The notes under the pieces: model-generated | The model's input: the letters and a program-made list of their open reading frames with translations, nothing else | The model's database searches: none | What the model was told of the DNA's origin: nothing | Program-made: the position numbers and the translations under genes | Source: Fragilariopsis cylindrus CCMP1102 | Taxonomy: Eukaryota > Bacillariophyta > Bacillariophyceae > Bacillariales > Bacillariaceae | Direction of reading: 5' to 3' | Length of the DNA stretch: 64,000 bases | Assembly: GCA_900095095.1 (NCBI GenBank) | Contig: FMBT01000289.1 | Coordinates: 434,001 to 498,000, forward strand | Shown: piece after piece, positions 10,818 to 20,022 of the stretch | How positions within the stretch are numbered: the stretch's first letter is position 1 | How the letters are laid out: each line of letters begins with the position of its first letter

Positions 10818-11229
10818 ATTGAAATGAAATGAATTGAAACGAAGCATTATCATATCATTAGGAACGATAAGATGAACACGAATCATAATTATTTTTGAAG
10901 GCTTCCTTCTAACTTACTATAGTATAATATATTATACCATATAAATTGAGGAAAAAACATTTCTTTAACAAACCTAAAATAGTTCGGATTTTTTTGTACT
11001 GAACCGAAATATTTTTCCTTCTATTATTATTCGATTTGATGCGGTGACATCGTCCGTCCCATACACTACTACATTACTGCTTGCTTGTGGGCGATATGTA
11101 CTACTATTCTATTTTTCATTACCATTAATTGATAATTGAATATTAGACGACGATGACGACGAATATAAGTCTATCCACTAAGCAAAGCAAGCATTAACGT
11201 TAACAGCAGCGTGTTATGTTAATTTTCTC
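10818..11229. other. Intergenic, convergent 3' ends
   Basis: Lies between two genes that converge (443-aa plus strand, 352-aa minus strand). AT-rich, with TATA-like palindromic stretches near 10919-10942. No coding frame seen. Confidence 0.6.
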
Positions 11230-12288
11230 TCATCTTAATCGTTGTTGTTCGTGTCGACCATCACCATTATCATCTTCATTATGTATGCTGGTGGCTATTT
11301 CTCTCGTCGTATCTGATTTGGTCGTAGAAATGCCAAGTTTTTCAAGGATAAAAATGATACCACGTATCTTGCTTTTACGAAAGCCAAATCCCTGGATCAT
11401 CAAATCTCGCGCTGTGCCATTTCTAGAAAGAAGCATAAGTTCACTCATGGCCATTTCTCTTGGTAACCTTTGATAGTCGGCATAAAGAATCGGTCCGAAT
11501 GTTGCCATGACTCCTAAAAGTGGATCATTTGCGCCTACCTCTGATGTCGGCATTACTCCAATTTGCGCCATCTGAGGCAATTTTATTGTGGCCGCCTGAT
11601 CAAAACCACCATTGTGGGTAAGACCTACCCTGTTCGAAACAAACCGGTGCAAAAATATCCCACCCATCCAAATTTCCAAGCCCGAAATTGAATTCAGAAG
11701 TAAAATGACGTCGTTATCATCAACTTGTACAAACCAGCCATCCCCATCCTCGTCAACTTCTACTGGTGAACCATTTTTCATTGAACCTTCGTAATGAACT
11801 GGCGTACCATCTCGTCCTGTTATCTGCACTAGTAATCTCTTGTCTAGAAGTTCATTCAATAGATCAATGTCGTTTTGAATATCATCCATCCAAATTTCCA
11901 AGCCCGAAATTGAATTCAGAGGTAAAACGATGTCGTTATCATCAACTTGTACAAACCAACCATCCCCATCCTCGTCAAGTTCTACTGGTGTATCATTTTT
12001 CATTGAACCGTTGTGATGAACTTGCGTACCATCTCGTCCTGTTATCTGCACTAGCAATCTCTCGTTTAGAGGTTCATTCAATAGATCAATGCTGTTTTGA
12101 ATATCATCTAATGTCCTATCTATGGGGATGACAGCAACGAACGGCGCCAAATCTGAACCAGATATAATAGTACTATTTTTAATACTAGTATGAATTGGTG
12201 AACTAGAATCCAATGATGATAACGATGATGATGATGATGACGATGTGACACTGTTGCTAGTGTACTTGCTTGACATCATCGCATGCAT
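11230..12288 (-). CDS. Hypothetical protein with 74-residue tandem duplication
   Basis: 352 codons from an ATG at 12288 (a second ATG follows three codons later). After a Ser-rich start, two adjacent 74-residue units read DDIQN.IDLLNE ... LLVQITGRDGT ... DEDGDGWFVQVDDND ... SISGLEIWM. The DNA period is 222 bp. The C-terminal third (from GGIFLHRFVSNRVG) is unrelated to the repeat and contains small-residue-rich segments (GVMATFGPILYADYQ). The acidic DEDGDGW loop recalls calcium-binding loops, but the spacing does not match an EF-hand. No known family was recognised. Confidence 0.7.
   Translation of the reverse strand: MHAMMSSKYTSNSVTSSSSSSSLSSLDSSSPIHTSIKNSTIISGSDLAPFVAVIPIDRTLDDIQNSIDLLNEPLNERLLVQITGRDGTQVHHNGSMKNDTPVELDEDGDGWFVQVDDNDIVLPLNSISGLEIWMDDIQNDIDLLNELLDKRLLVQITGRDGTPVHYEGSMKNGSPVEVDEDGDGWFVQVDDNDVILLLNSISGLEIWMGGIFLHRFVSNRVGLTHNGGFDQAATIKLPQMAQIGVMPTSEVGANDPLLGVMATFGPILYADYQRLPREMAMSELMLLSRNGTARDLMIQGFGFRKSKIRGIIFILEKLGISTTKSDTTREIATSIHNEDDNGDGRHEQQRLR
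11665..12108 (-). repeat. Tandem 222-bp coding duplication
   Basis: Two copies (about 11665-11886 and 11887-12108) in frame in the 352-aa gene, differing at scattered, mostly conservative positions. The duplication is therefore older than the 93-bp repeat at 8634. Confidence 0.9.
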
Positions 12289-12717
12289 GTTGTGTTATTC
12301 ATACGACTACTATACTTCTTTTTCAAAGATAGGTTTTCGCTTGTGTACCCTAAGTTACTATATGCGACTGACATGACCGCCATCATCATAAGAAATTCAA
12401 CAGCAGCTAGCGCAGCTCGGTTTCAAGTTTTCATTTGTAACATCTACAGTAGCATCCACGAAATAAGTAATAATAGGTTCCCGCGGGAACGTAGGACCTA
12501 CAATAGCAGTAGCTTTATTGTATTATAATCGCAATGTATATGCTAAGCTAGGAATCGAATGAATGAATCAAACGAATACACATGTTATATTATATTGTAA
12601 TCTATGTTGTACAATATTTCTTCTTTAGCTTTCGTACTTATCAGTTTTTACGTCAAGTGATTAATAATATTCAATAATACGTGTATAGTATCATTCGAAG
12701 AACAGGAAGAAGAATGC
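12289..12717. other. Intergenic
   Basis: Promoter side of the minus-strand 352-aa gene and 3' end of the GST gene. An exact CCGCGG-type palindrome (TTCCCGCGGGAA) is at about 12478. No coding frame seen. Confidence 0.55.
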
Positions 12718-13443
12718 CTATAATTTGCTACTATGATCTTTATCCTTAATTGACGATGCTTTTTGAAATGCACTACGGGTCATACAAAGTTCCATATATT
12801 GTTTTATTGTTTCATCATCATTCCATTTATTATCCCAACCAATTGTTTTACTCCAATTCAAACAATGTACGTACATAATATCAACAGCAGTAAAATTAGA
12901 ACCCAGTAAATATGGTCCACCACCTCCATCACTACCACTGTTATTGTTATTATCCTTTAATTGTTGTATTAATACACGATTTGTTTTGTTGAAATATTTT
13001 TTAGCATGAGTAACTGCATCAGGTATATATGTAAAGTGTTCACCCATTACTTCATGCTTACGATGTATCCATAATCCTTGTGAATCTAATTCTGATTGTA
13101 TTACTGACATTGTTTGATCATATAAACCACGTTCTTTTGTACCAGCTCTCGGTACTAACAACAAATTCCTATCGCTATCTCTATTGCTACTAGTATCACG
13201 ATATTTATCACCCAAATATGTTACAATTGCACCACTTTCATAAAGAACAAATCCATCTTCTTCAACGAATATTGGTACTTTACCAAGTGGATTATATTTT
13301 AATACCTGTGGAGATTGTGGTAATGAATGTATGAATTGATATGGGATACCAATCTCTTCTAACATCCATAAACAACGAAATGCACGTGATTTTGCAAAAC
13401 CAATAAGTTTGGGACCAGTTGTCGTCATAGTCGACGATCTCAT
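12718..13443 (-). CDS. Glutathione S-transferase
   Basis: Conjugates glutathione to electrophiles or serves as a peroxidase/isomerase; probably cytosolic. From ATG 13443, 241 residues, normal for a soluble GST. The N-terminal thioredoxin-like domain shows KLIGFAKSRAFRCLWMLEE, then NPLGKVPIF (cis-Pro after Val) and YESGAIVTYL, the glutathione-binding Glu-Ser pair. The C-terminal helical domain has the YLLGSNFTAVDIMYVHCL N-cap/hydrophobic staple block. An Asn/Gly/Ser insert (about residues 165-180) breaks the loop before it. The frame runs further upstream without an ATG. A second ATG six codons in (MTTTGPK) is also possible. The class cannot be set by eye. Confidence 0.9.
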   Translation of the reverse strand: MRSSTMTTTGPKLIGFAKSRAFRCLWMLEEIGIPYQFIHSLPQSPQVLKYNPLGKVPIFVEEDGFVLYESGAIVTYLGDKYRDTSSNRDSDRNLLLVPRAGTKERGLYDQTMSVIQSELDSQGLWIHRKHEVMGEHFTYIPDAVTHAKKYFNKTNRVLIQQLKDNNNNSGSDGGGGPYLLGSNFTAVDIMYVHCLNWSKTIGWDNKWNDDETIKQYMELCMTRSAFQKASSIKDKDHSSKL

Positions 13444-13978
13444 CGTCTTACTTCTATTAATATTGATATTATTTAAATCCCATCCAATACGAAGTACATT
13501 CAGTTTAGAAGTACAAGAATAGTAATAACGATACAATGATTGTCACGAGGAATTGAAGGTGTTCGGTGTTTAGTGTTCTCTTCTCGTTCTTTCTTTTTCG
13601 GTGTGACAGTACCTCTGAAGTATGTTGTCGAAAAGATCTAAAAGAAGGTGTATGATGTTGAATATTATTGCATCTCCATGCTTTCTACGCCTTGCACGAC
13701 TCACTCGACTCACTTACGTATGGCGAAGTTGTGTTGATGATTAAAAAAAAAAGATATTGTACACGAGCGATCAATCGGAGTCGTCGTGGCGCCACTAGAA
13801 TGTACCAGTTCACGTATGTACTGCTATGCAGGATATGCTTTCTTTTTGTTGTTTCGCTAATATTACTAAGTAGGTCTACTACGATATCAAATTTTGTCTC
13901 ATCTACGGCTATTAGTACATTCCATTCATAAAAAAGAATCCTAGTAGAATAGAAGACAAAAAGATAAGCTTTTTCAGA
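13444..13978. other. Divergent intergenic region, GST / Cys-rich protein
   Basis: Likely promoter region for both flanking genes. Short open frames on the plus strand lack ATG starts or coding character. Confidence 0.55.
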
Positions 13979-14674
13979 ATGGTTTTCTTCTTACAGCGTA
14001 ATACTGCATTATTATTTGTCGTCATCGCTAGCGTTGATGTTGTTTCCGGTGGATGTCTTGGGAATGGAGTTGGAAACACATGTACCTCATCATTAACTCA
14101 TCCAAATATTGCATGTTGTATACGAACAAAAACTGGTGCATCGTATAATGCTTGCTGTTCGGATGATGAATTCAGTACTGTTGGAGTATTTAAGGATACG
14201 ACAGTAGACGATGATGCTAGTGAGTGTAAGATTACTGGAACTGGAGTTGGATGTCCAACTACTGTTGTACCGGGTAACGATGGTAGTACATCAACAGATT
14301 TTGGAGATAAAACACCGTGTTTAAGGGTTTCGGAGGATTCAACATGTTCTAATAAGCAAAATGATCCTACAAAGAATTATGGTACCTGTACAAATACTGC
14401 GGAAGGTACATTTGATGTTTGCTGTGTAGGTACGAATACAGGAACATATGCTGTAGGAGATTCATGTATGGTGACAGTACCAGGACTCTCTATCTCAAAG
14501 GGAGCTGATGACGAAGATTCCAGTATTGCTGATGTTACTGTTGTTGGGGATAATACATTATCTACATCTATATCTACATCTGCATCAGCCACCGTCGGAA
14601 TTCCTACAAGTATTTCATCGATTACTGGTGTTGTTGTTATCGTGACTACTCTACTCTATTCTTTCTTTAATTAA
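13979..14674 (+). CDS. Cys-rich surface protein, signal peptide and GPI-like tail
   Basis: 231 residues. MVFFLQRNTALLFVVIASVDVVSG is a good signal peptide. Two Cys-rich modules follow: one with CTSSLTHPNIACC and NACCSDDE, the second with CLRVSEDSTC, GTCTNTAEGTFDVCC and GDSCMV. These look like diverged copies of one module. The C-terminus is Ser/Thr-rich, then hydrophobic to the end (SSITGVVVIVTTLLYSFFN), as in GPI-anchored proteins. A cell-surface location is inferred. No named family was recognised. The last hydrophobic stretch could instead be a single membrane helix. Confidence 0.75.
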   Translation: MVFFLQRNTALLFVVIASVDVVSGGCLGNGVGNTCTSSLTHPNIACCIRTKTGASYNACCSDDEFSTVGVFKDTTVDDDASECKITGTGVGCPTTVVPGNDGSTSTDFGDKTPCLRVSEDSTCSNKQNDPTKNYGTCTNTAEGTFDVCCVGTNTGTYAVGDSCMVTVPGLSISKGADDEDSSIADVTVVGDNTLSTSISTSASATVGIPTSISSITGVVVIVTTLLYSFFN

Positions 14675-15538
14675 ACAACAAATCGATGAGTCGAGTCAAA
14701 GTCAAAAAGAAAGAAAAATGGACTAACGATTTGATACCGGTTGTATGAATTGGTATGAATTGATTGGTACTATTTGATAACAGCAACGGCGATGTTCACG
14801 AAATGAACAAAAGAAAAATTAAGAAGAAGAAGAAGAAGAAGAAAAAACTCGGACATGTACGTACACATACACTAATATTTAATAGCAAATCCTCCCACTT
14901 AAAAAATGGCAAATAATACTAAACTAATTATAATATAAAATACATATTCTGAGTGAATCGAATGAATCGAATAAATCACAAAATAGAATGCACAACCGAC
15001 GAACAAAACAATTACGACAAACTTTCTACTGGTGCTGTTAAATTTGTTTCTAATAATGGTATCATTGGGTGGTTGTTCACATCATGTCCTAATTCTTCTA
15101 CTTTCTTGTGAATTCATATTATATAATCCACCAGTATCTAGTTCGGCTGCTGATATGATGCCATTACATTACATTTTTTTATTATTATTTTTGCTTGCAG
15201 CACCATTGTTTGTCTTCTTGTTAATTAATTTGCTCTTGCCATATTGTTTGAACGACGTACGGACGTACAAGTGAAAAATCTTTCCTCGGTTCGACACCAG
15301 CATCACTCCTTAATTTCTATCTTGATAACCACAAATCTACTCAGCTCTTGGGCTCTTGCCGATTTTTTTTCGTACCGGTAGGCGCAATAGAAATGGATGA
15401 ATAACCAGTATATACTTCTAAAACCTAGACTAGATAGACATACCATAGACAGTCACCCGCTACTAGCAGTACCGTATCAGCCAAGGAGATACGACAACTA
15501 AACAACAAAAGCAAGAAGGATACGTGTGGCAAGCAAGA
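14675..15538. other. Intergenic
   Basis: Contains a GAA run near 14821-14842. A hydrophobic open frame at 15032-15274 begins with GTG, and its first ATG (15056) gives a Leu-rich peptide with no family match. I do not call it a gene. The rest holds the 3' UTR of the Cys-rich protein and the promoter of the methyltransferase. Confidence 0.5.
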
Positions 15539-17602
15539 ATGGAGAGCGATAATAATAACAATAATAATAATATTAATAAGAATAAACAACCTGGCAGTAG
15601 TAGTAGTAGCAGTGATGCAAATTGTCGTGATTCTTCTTCTTCATTACTGACTGCTACTGCTAATGATCCTATTATGAAATCATCAACAACAAAAGCAACT
15701 AACATCGACGACGACGACGACGACGACGAAGATCATTGCTGCAACGATGATAATAACGACGACGACGATGACGATGAAGAAGAAAAAGAAATTAAATATG
15801 TTGAATTTTATTCTGGAATTGGTGGTTGGACTATGGCTTTACAAGAATCCCTTGATCGATTAGGACCACTTCTTAAACTATCATCAAACAACAACAACAA
15901 CAACAACAATAGCAACAGTCATCGTCGTTCTCGTCGTTCTCGTCGTTACAAATTAAAAAGATTAGCAGCATTAGATCATTCCGATTTATGTGTCCAAGTT
16001 TTTTCACATAATTTCGATAAGAAAAATGAAGATAAAAACAAAGAAGAAGATGAAAACAAAGATGAAGAGACAAGAGGAGAAACAGTAAGAGAAAAACAAC
16101 GACGAGAAAAACAGAAACAACAGCAACAACGAAATGGACAACAACAACAACATACTAAAACAACATTTTCTATTGAACGTTTATCAATACGTCAAATTGA
16201 AGAATGGTCGGCTGATATTTGGTGTATGTCACCACCCTGTCAACCTCATACGAGACAACATGACAGTAATAATAATTCCAAAGATGTTGATCCACGATCA
16301 AAAAGTTTTCTAAAAATATGTGAATGGTTAGATAGCAAAAAAAATAAAGATTCAAATGATTCAGATTCAGATGATTCAGATTCAGGTGATAGTAATAACA
16401 ACAAATCCAAATCCAAATCAAATAATAATAATAATAATTATTGTCTTCAGGATAAATATTTACCATCATTAATTTTTCTGGAAAATGTGATTGGATTTGA
16501 AGTATCCAATAGTTTTGAACGATGGACCACCGCATTACAAAGTAGAAATTATTTCATCTCCAATTTTCATTTATCACCCACACAAATTAAGATACCCAAT
16601 GATCGACCAAGATATTATTGTATTGCTATTCGTGGTTTATCATTGCCAAAAAGTCAAAACTTACAGATACAGATAGAAACAGCAACACTATCGTCATCAT
16701 CATTATCAACATCATTATCATCATCGTTGTCACAAGATGTGCCATCAGCTGAATCACTTTTATCTTATTTCAGCAAGATGGATAATAATAATAATAATGG
16801 TGATAAAGAAGACAATATGAATATCGGTTCAGATGAGAATACTACTAATACTACTACTGCTACTGCTGATACTACCACTTTTAAGCCTCCTGTACCACCA
16901 CGAATCTGGAAATCTATTCCCGAACTTTTTATAACATCATCCGAAGATGCCAGCAATACCAGCAAAAGAACAACAGAGATCCTTCCGATTTCTTCTTTTC
17001 TTGATAATAATCAAAATAATCCATCATTGTCATCATTATTGTCATCATCATCATCATCATCATCGACAATACCAATACCAATACGAAGAGAAGATTTATA
17101 TGTACCTGAAAAGGTATTAAATAATAAATCATCATGGTGTTTTGATATTGTTTGTCCTACTGATCATCGAAGTTCCTGTTTTACACATTCATATGGTCGT
17201 TATATTAAAGGTACAGGTAGTATCTTGTATGAGAATGATGACGTCATTGAAAAAAATTTATTATTACTTCCACCATCCGAACGTGAATTTTGTAGTAATT
17301 GGATGAATGAATTGAATATTGATGGAACAAAGTTACGTTACTTTTCTGGAAGTGAATTAGCACGATTATTTGGATTCCCTACTACTAAATTTGTTTTCCC
17401 ACCACAGATCACAAATAAACAACAATGGAAATTAATAGGTAATTCATTAAATGTTGGTATAGCATCAAAATTAATTGATTTAGGACTCTTATTACGATAT
17501 TATTACTACAATGATGATAAAGAAGATGAAGACGAATATCATCATCAGCAACAACATCAACAACAACAACAGAAGCAGCGGCAGCAAAATGACGGCGTAT
17601 AG
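15539..17602 (+). CDS. DNMT2: DNMT2-type tRNA (cytosine-38-C5) methyltransferase
   Basis: Transfers a methyl group from S-adenosylmethionine to C38 of tRNA-Asp and related tRNAs (family knowledge). From ATG 15539, 687 residues against about 390 in animals; the excess is Asn, Asp, Ser, Lys and Gln inserts. Motif I FYSGIGG is near residues 90-96. Motif IV has PPCQPHTRQ with the catalytic Cys near 234; DNMT2 usually has PPCQPFTR. ENV follows at about 315-317. The DNMT2-specific CFTHSYGRYIKGTGS block is near the C-terminal part, then GFP and the final GNSLNV motif. All catalytic motifs are present in one frame, so the gene looks functional. Another C5-methyltransferase class is unlikely because of the CFT...GTGS block. 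Confidence 0.93.
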   Translation: MESDNNNNNNNINKNKQPGSSSSSSDANCRDSSSSLLTATANDPIMKSSTTKATNIDDDDDDDEDHCCNDDNNDDDDDDEEEKEIKYVEFYSGIGGWTMALQESLDRLGPLLKLSSNNNNNNNNSNSHRRSRRSRRYKLKRLAALDHSDLCVQVFSHNFDKKNEDKNKEEDENKDEETRGETVREKQRREKQKQQQQRNGQQQQHTKTTFSIERLSIRQIEEWSADIWCMSPPCQPHTRQHDSNNNSKDVDPRSKSFLKICEWLDSKKNKDSNDSDSDDSDSGDSNNNKSKSKSNNNNNNYCLQDKYLPSLIFLENVIGFEVSNSFERWTTALQSRNYFISNFHLSPTQIKIPNDRPRYYCIAIRGLSLPKSQNLQIQIETATLSSSSLSTSLSSSLSQDVPSAESLLSYFSKMDNNNNNGDKEDNMNIGSDENTTNTTTATADTTTFKPPVPPRIWKSIPELFITSSEDASNTSKRTTEILPISSFLDNNQNNPSLSSLLSSSSSSSSTIPIPIRREDLYVPEKVLNNKSSWCFDIVCPTDHRSSCFTHSYGRYIKGTGSILYENDDVIEKNLLLLPPSEREFCSNWMNELNIDGTKLRYFSGSELARLFGFPTTKFVFPPQITNKQQWKLIGNSLNVGIASKLIDLGLLLRYYYYNDDKEDEDEYHHQQQHQQQQQKQRQQNDGV

Positions 17603-17864
17603 TAACAAGTCATGATCGACGTAAACGTATCGTACCGCATCTTATTTAATTCCGACTCGCATACCGGAATCACATAAAATAGATATATAACGAAATAACT
17701 TAATAGAAGAAAGAAGAACTTTGGTTTTGGTTTTTGTTTTCTATTCATACTATTAATACTTTACAAGTAATAGTTTGGTGGCAGTATATCAACGATACTA
17801 CAGTACTACTTGTCAAGTAGTTATGACCCTCCTACTACTACTACTACTACTATTATTATTATTA

Positions 17865-19346
17865 TTATTGCCATATCAAAGAATACTTACAAATATTGTT
17901 GGCTTCCGTTACTCGAACTTCAAGTGTTTTAGCAAGACAACGATACCTATGCTGGCGATCATTAGCATTATCACTATCATAACACTTCTTGTATGATGAT
18001 GATGCTGATGATGATGGTGGTTGGTACGGATACGCAATCTCCTTTCGATGGAAGCATTCATTTTCTTTATCGAAACTTATCATCTCCATTGAACAATATG
18101 CTGATTGAGTTGTACTTTTACTTGTAGTATCTGCTGCTGATGCTAATCGTCGTGAATCACGATAATACCATTTCTCCGTATTTTTATTATTCTGATTGGG
18201 ATGCTGCTGATTATGGGCAGTGCTACTACTACTAGGAGTAGTAGTCCTATTACTATTATTCTCTTCATCTTGTTGTTGTTGTTGTTGTCGTCGTGATAGT
18301 TTCATTATTATTTTGTTATTCTTTTCCAATATTCTTTTCCAGATAATTTCGGTGATGTGATTAGAACGACGATATTCTTCTTCCTCATCTCTTTTATCTT
18401 CTTCTTCCGTCACTACTCGTATTACCTCGTTGTTCGCATTATTATTACTACGTTTACTGCTAGGACTACTTATTTTCTTCCTTAATAATGATAACTTGAG
18501 AAATTGACGGGGTGGTCGAAGTTTTGAGCAGATCTGTATTATTTTGTGTGTTGTTGTTGTTGTTGTTGTTGTCTTTATCGGCAGGGATATTTTTTTGTTT
18601 TGTTGTTGATTCGTTGAATGATGAGAAATAAAATCAACGATCGGTTGGAATTTAGGAGGAGTATTCATAGTATATCTTCTTGTTGCACTACCAGTAGTAC
18701 GTTTAGTAGCAGTAGCAGCAGCAGCAGTTTTATTATTACTACTGCATTGTAAGTAAGATCTTTCCTGACAAAACATCGGAATCAATTCCCTTAATAGCAA
18801 AATTTTTGTATGGTGTAGTATGGATTGGAGTTTACTCTTGATATTCTTGATTTGAGATTTTACCTGTTGCTTATTATTGTTGTTGTTGTTGATGTCGATC
18901 TTGTTTTTGCTTCTATTAGAATGGCATTTTTGTCCACTGAAATCATTATTATTATCCTTCAAAGTTTCAATTTGTTCTTGTTCAATCTTATCATTACTGT
19001 TTTCTGATGGCAGTGGTTGATTTTCGCCTGCTTTCTTTCCAGACGAGGAATGGAAATCCTTGTTACTTTTGATTACTGCTGCTGCTGCTGCTGCTACTGC
19101 TGCTACTTGTATAAATTGATCTTGTTCTCCATTTTTTTCATCTTCGGCCATCGTCGTCGATGATGTTGTGCTTGTCGTAGTGGTTATTACTATTTCTATG
19201 TCTATGTCTGCGTCTTCGACGACGGTCGCCGTCGTCCCTTTTTTATTTGATTCTTGGAGTTGATTATTATTTTTAGTACATCGTTCTGATACATCGATGT
19301 ATTTCGACCAGGATTTTCTGGTGGCATCATTATTTAGACTCGTCAT
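17865..19346 (-). CDS. Low-complexity basic hypothetical protein
   Basis: 493 codons from ATG at 19346. Asn/Gln/Thr/Ser/Lys-rich throughout with an Ala run (AAVAAAAAAVIK), poly-Thr, poly-Asn and poly-Gln. Less biased patches are SILHHTKILLLRELIPMFCQ, KIIQICSKLRPPRQFLKL and ITEIIWKRILEKNNKI, which look helical. The C-terminus has a Tyr/Cys-rich piece (YRCLAKTLEVRVTEANNIC). No domain was recognised. The long open frame and non-random basic character support coding, but no function is given. Confidence 0.5.
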   Translation of the reverse strand: MTSLNNDATRKSWSKYIDVSERCTKNNNQLQESNKKGTTATVVEDADIDIEIVITTTTSTTSSTTMAEDEKNGEQDQFIQVAAVAAAAAAVIKSNKDFHSSSGKKAGENQPLPSENSNDKIEQEQIETLKDNNNDFSGQKCHSNRSKNKIDINNNNNNKQQVKSQIKNIKSKLQSILHHTKILLLRELIPMFCQERSYLQCSSNNKTAAAATATKRTTGSATRRYTMNTPPKFQPIVDFISHHSTNQQQNKKISLPIKTTTTTTTTHKIIQICSKLRPPRQFLKLSLLRKKISSPSSKRSNNNANNEVIRVVTEEEDKRDEEEEYRRSNHITEIIWKRILEKNNKIIMKLSRRQQQQQQDEENNSNRTTTPSSSSTAHNQQHPNQNNKNTEKWYYRDSRRLASAADTTSKSTTQSAYCSMEMISFDKENECFHRKEIAYPYQPPSSSASSSYKKCYDSDNANDRQHRYRCLAKTLEVRVTEANNICKYSLIWQ

Positions 19347-20022
19347 TTCTATTTTTGAACCAGGAATAGTCAGACAGTCTATCGCGTATACTTCAGGTAA
19401 GTCGAAGTAGGACCTATACAGTGGATTGGTACCTCTCTTTTAAGAGCGTTTGGCTAGTGATGTTCTTTTAGATTTTCACTTATCATCACATCATTTGCCT
19501 TTTTCCTTTTTTCAAAAGATTGACAGCCAGCCAGCAAAAACTTTGGAATCAGTCCCGGATAGTTTGTTTTACAAAGATTCTACTAAAATTCAAGTGTGAC
19601 TCACTCCTACTGTAGGACCTAGGACCTAGAAGAACTATTGTAAGATCTCATTCGCCATTCTCAGTATCGAAAAAGTAGGCTCTGGCAATACTAGATAGAG
19701 TAGTAGTAGTAGCAGAACTTATAGTAGTAAAATAAACCAGTTATGTTGAAGGCTCAACACCTGGGGTTGATCCATCATCGCCCTCCTGTTGAAACTGCAG
19801 GAGGCGATCATAATCTATCAGAGGAAGGTGATCTGATGACAACGAAGCGTCGTCTGCATCATCGTTGATTAGTTCTATTACTTTCCTTCTTTGCATTCTT
19901 TCTTCTGTTGGAATTTTCTATTACTCTAAAAAGTTAAAAAAAAACATAGTATGAATTGTCGTAAAATATTTATATGAAACATTAATTAAATAAGAATCTA
20001 AATAAAAATTTATTTATCTATC
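19347..20022. other. Intergenic with a 51-codon ORF
   Basis: Upstream region of the minus-strand 493-aa gene and downstream region of the protease gene. One small complete ORF (19741-19896, minus) is listed separately. Nothing else was seen. Confidence 0.5.
19741..19896 (-). CDS. Possible 51-residue small protein
   Basis: A complete frame (ATG at 19896, TAA at 19741) with an in-frame stop upstream, so this is the first ATG. The peptide is acidic with patterned hydrophobics (RRKVIELINDDADD, LPLIDYDRLLQFQQ) and lacks the low complexity of its surroundings. It could be a real small protein, the last exon of an unrecognised gene, or chance. No family was recognised. Confidence 0.3.
   Translation of the reverse strand: MQRRKVIELINDDADDASLSSDHLPLIDYDRLLQFQQEGDDGSTPGVEPST

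Noticed and set aside
13668-13931. 87-codon plus-strand frame
   Set aside because: No ATG at the start, and it lies in the divergent promoter region.
15032-15274. Leu-rich hydrophobic open frame
   Set aside because: Starts with GTG; its first ATG gives a simple hydrophobic peptide in AT-rich intergenic DNA with no family.
15270-15320. GGTTCGACACC resembling a tRNA T-arm
   Set aside because: No matching acceptor stem, anticodon arm or D-arm could be built around it.
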